The notes below the pieces were generated by a model. That model was not told where the DNA came from. It saw only the letters and a list, made by a program, of their open reading frames with translations, and made no database searches. DNA of 6,270 nucleotides from Candidatus Omnitrophota bacterium. GTDB lineage: Bacteria > Omnitrophota > Gorgyraeia > JAFGHF01. The position numbers and the translations under genes were made by a program. This document shows, piece by piece, positions 6,209 to 6,270 of this stretch; position 1 is the stretch's first letter; the number at the start of each line of letters is the position of its first letter. The DNA lies in the NCBI GenBank assembly GCA_018899075.1, contig JAHIIS010000184.1:1-6270 (forward strand). Direction: 5' to 3'.

Positions 6209-6270
6209 ATCAACCTCTACATTGCCCAGGATTTATCCCAGGCAATCCAAAAGATTGGCGCTGAAGCCTA
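6209..6270 (-). pseudogene. Upstream memo coding remnant in two frames, with stops
   Basis: In the memo frame, ATC CTG GGC AAT GTA GAG GTT GAT (6232-6209) gives ILGNVEVD, matching the family's TPLG-x-V-x-V-D segment, but it is preceded directly by TAA (6235-6233). In the neighbouring frame, codons between about 6267 and 6229 read ASAPIFWIAWDKS, where WDKS resembles the W-x-T-P that normally precedes L-G. One missing base near 6229-6231 would join the two (WDKS-LGNVEVD). That other frame also has a TAG at 6270-6268, so one change does not fully restore it. This may be a true frameshift or a sequencing/assembly error near the edge. Confidence 0.45.

Noticed and set aside
1..6270. Defence island, mobile element or CRISPR system
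   Set aside because: All genes belong to well-known housekeeping or widely conserved families in one direction; no transposase, integrase, direct-repeat array or toxin-antitoxin pair is visible.

Overview
This is a compact bacterial chromosomal segment in which every supported gene lies on the minus strand. Read in the direction of transcription (right to left), the order is: Memo-family protein (5' part broken or outside the window), RmuC, a UPF0104/flippase-like membrane protein, a small Trm112-type zinc-ribbon protein, type II dehydroquinase (aroQ), an M24 Xaa-Pro-type aminopeptidase, elongation factor P (efp), biotin carboxyl carrier protein (accB) and biotin carboxylase (accC, running off the left edge). 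The block aroQ / M24 peptidase / efp / accB / accC is a known conserved bacterial order, seen for example in Firmicutes and in several uncultured phyla. The EF-P loop is of the Bacillus type, and the Memo–RmuC–UPF0104 lead-in fits an uncultured or deep-branching lineage. An Omnitrophota-like genome is my guess, held with low confidence; nothing here proves the phylum.

Layout. Positions 1-3664 hold a five-gene core operon plus the Trm112 leader gene. These are joined by 4-base stop/start overlaps (aroQ/peptidase, peptidase/efp) or gaps of at most about 35 bases, and several Shine-Dalgarno sequences overlap the preceding stop codon. Positions 3665-3781 form the only real intergenic gap (117 bases). 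It holds two strong inverted repeats, one just after the flippase-like stop codon and one directly before the ribosome-binding site of the Trm112 gene. Positions 3782-6270 hold the upstream cluster of UPF0104, rmuC and memo, also overlapping each other. No stretch longer than 300 bases lacks a gene. I saw no tRNA, rRNA, CRISPR array, insertion sequence or integrase.

Function. AccB and AccC make the biotin carboxylase half of acetyl-CoA carboxylase (first step of fatty-acid synthesis). AroQ serves the shikimate pathway. EF-P rescues ribosomes stalled at proline-rich stretches, and the neighbouring M24 peptidase probably trims Xaa-Pro peptides. The upstream group is less well understood: RmuC is a membrane-anchored nuclease-like protein, UPF0104 proteins are polytopic relatives of lipid flippases/LPG synthases, and Memo proteins often occur with AMMECR1 and radical-SAM partners, none of which are visible here.

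Most of the window is ordinary housekeeping DNA. The two items that deserve attention are the paired hairpins in the intergenic gap and the broken reading frame at the 5' side of memo, near the window edge. I did not find convincing evidence of a novel system.
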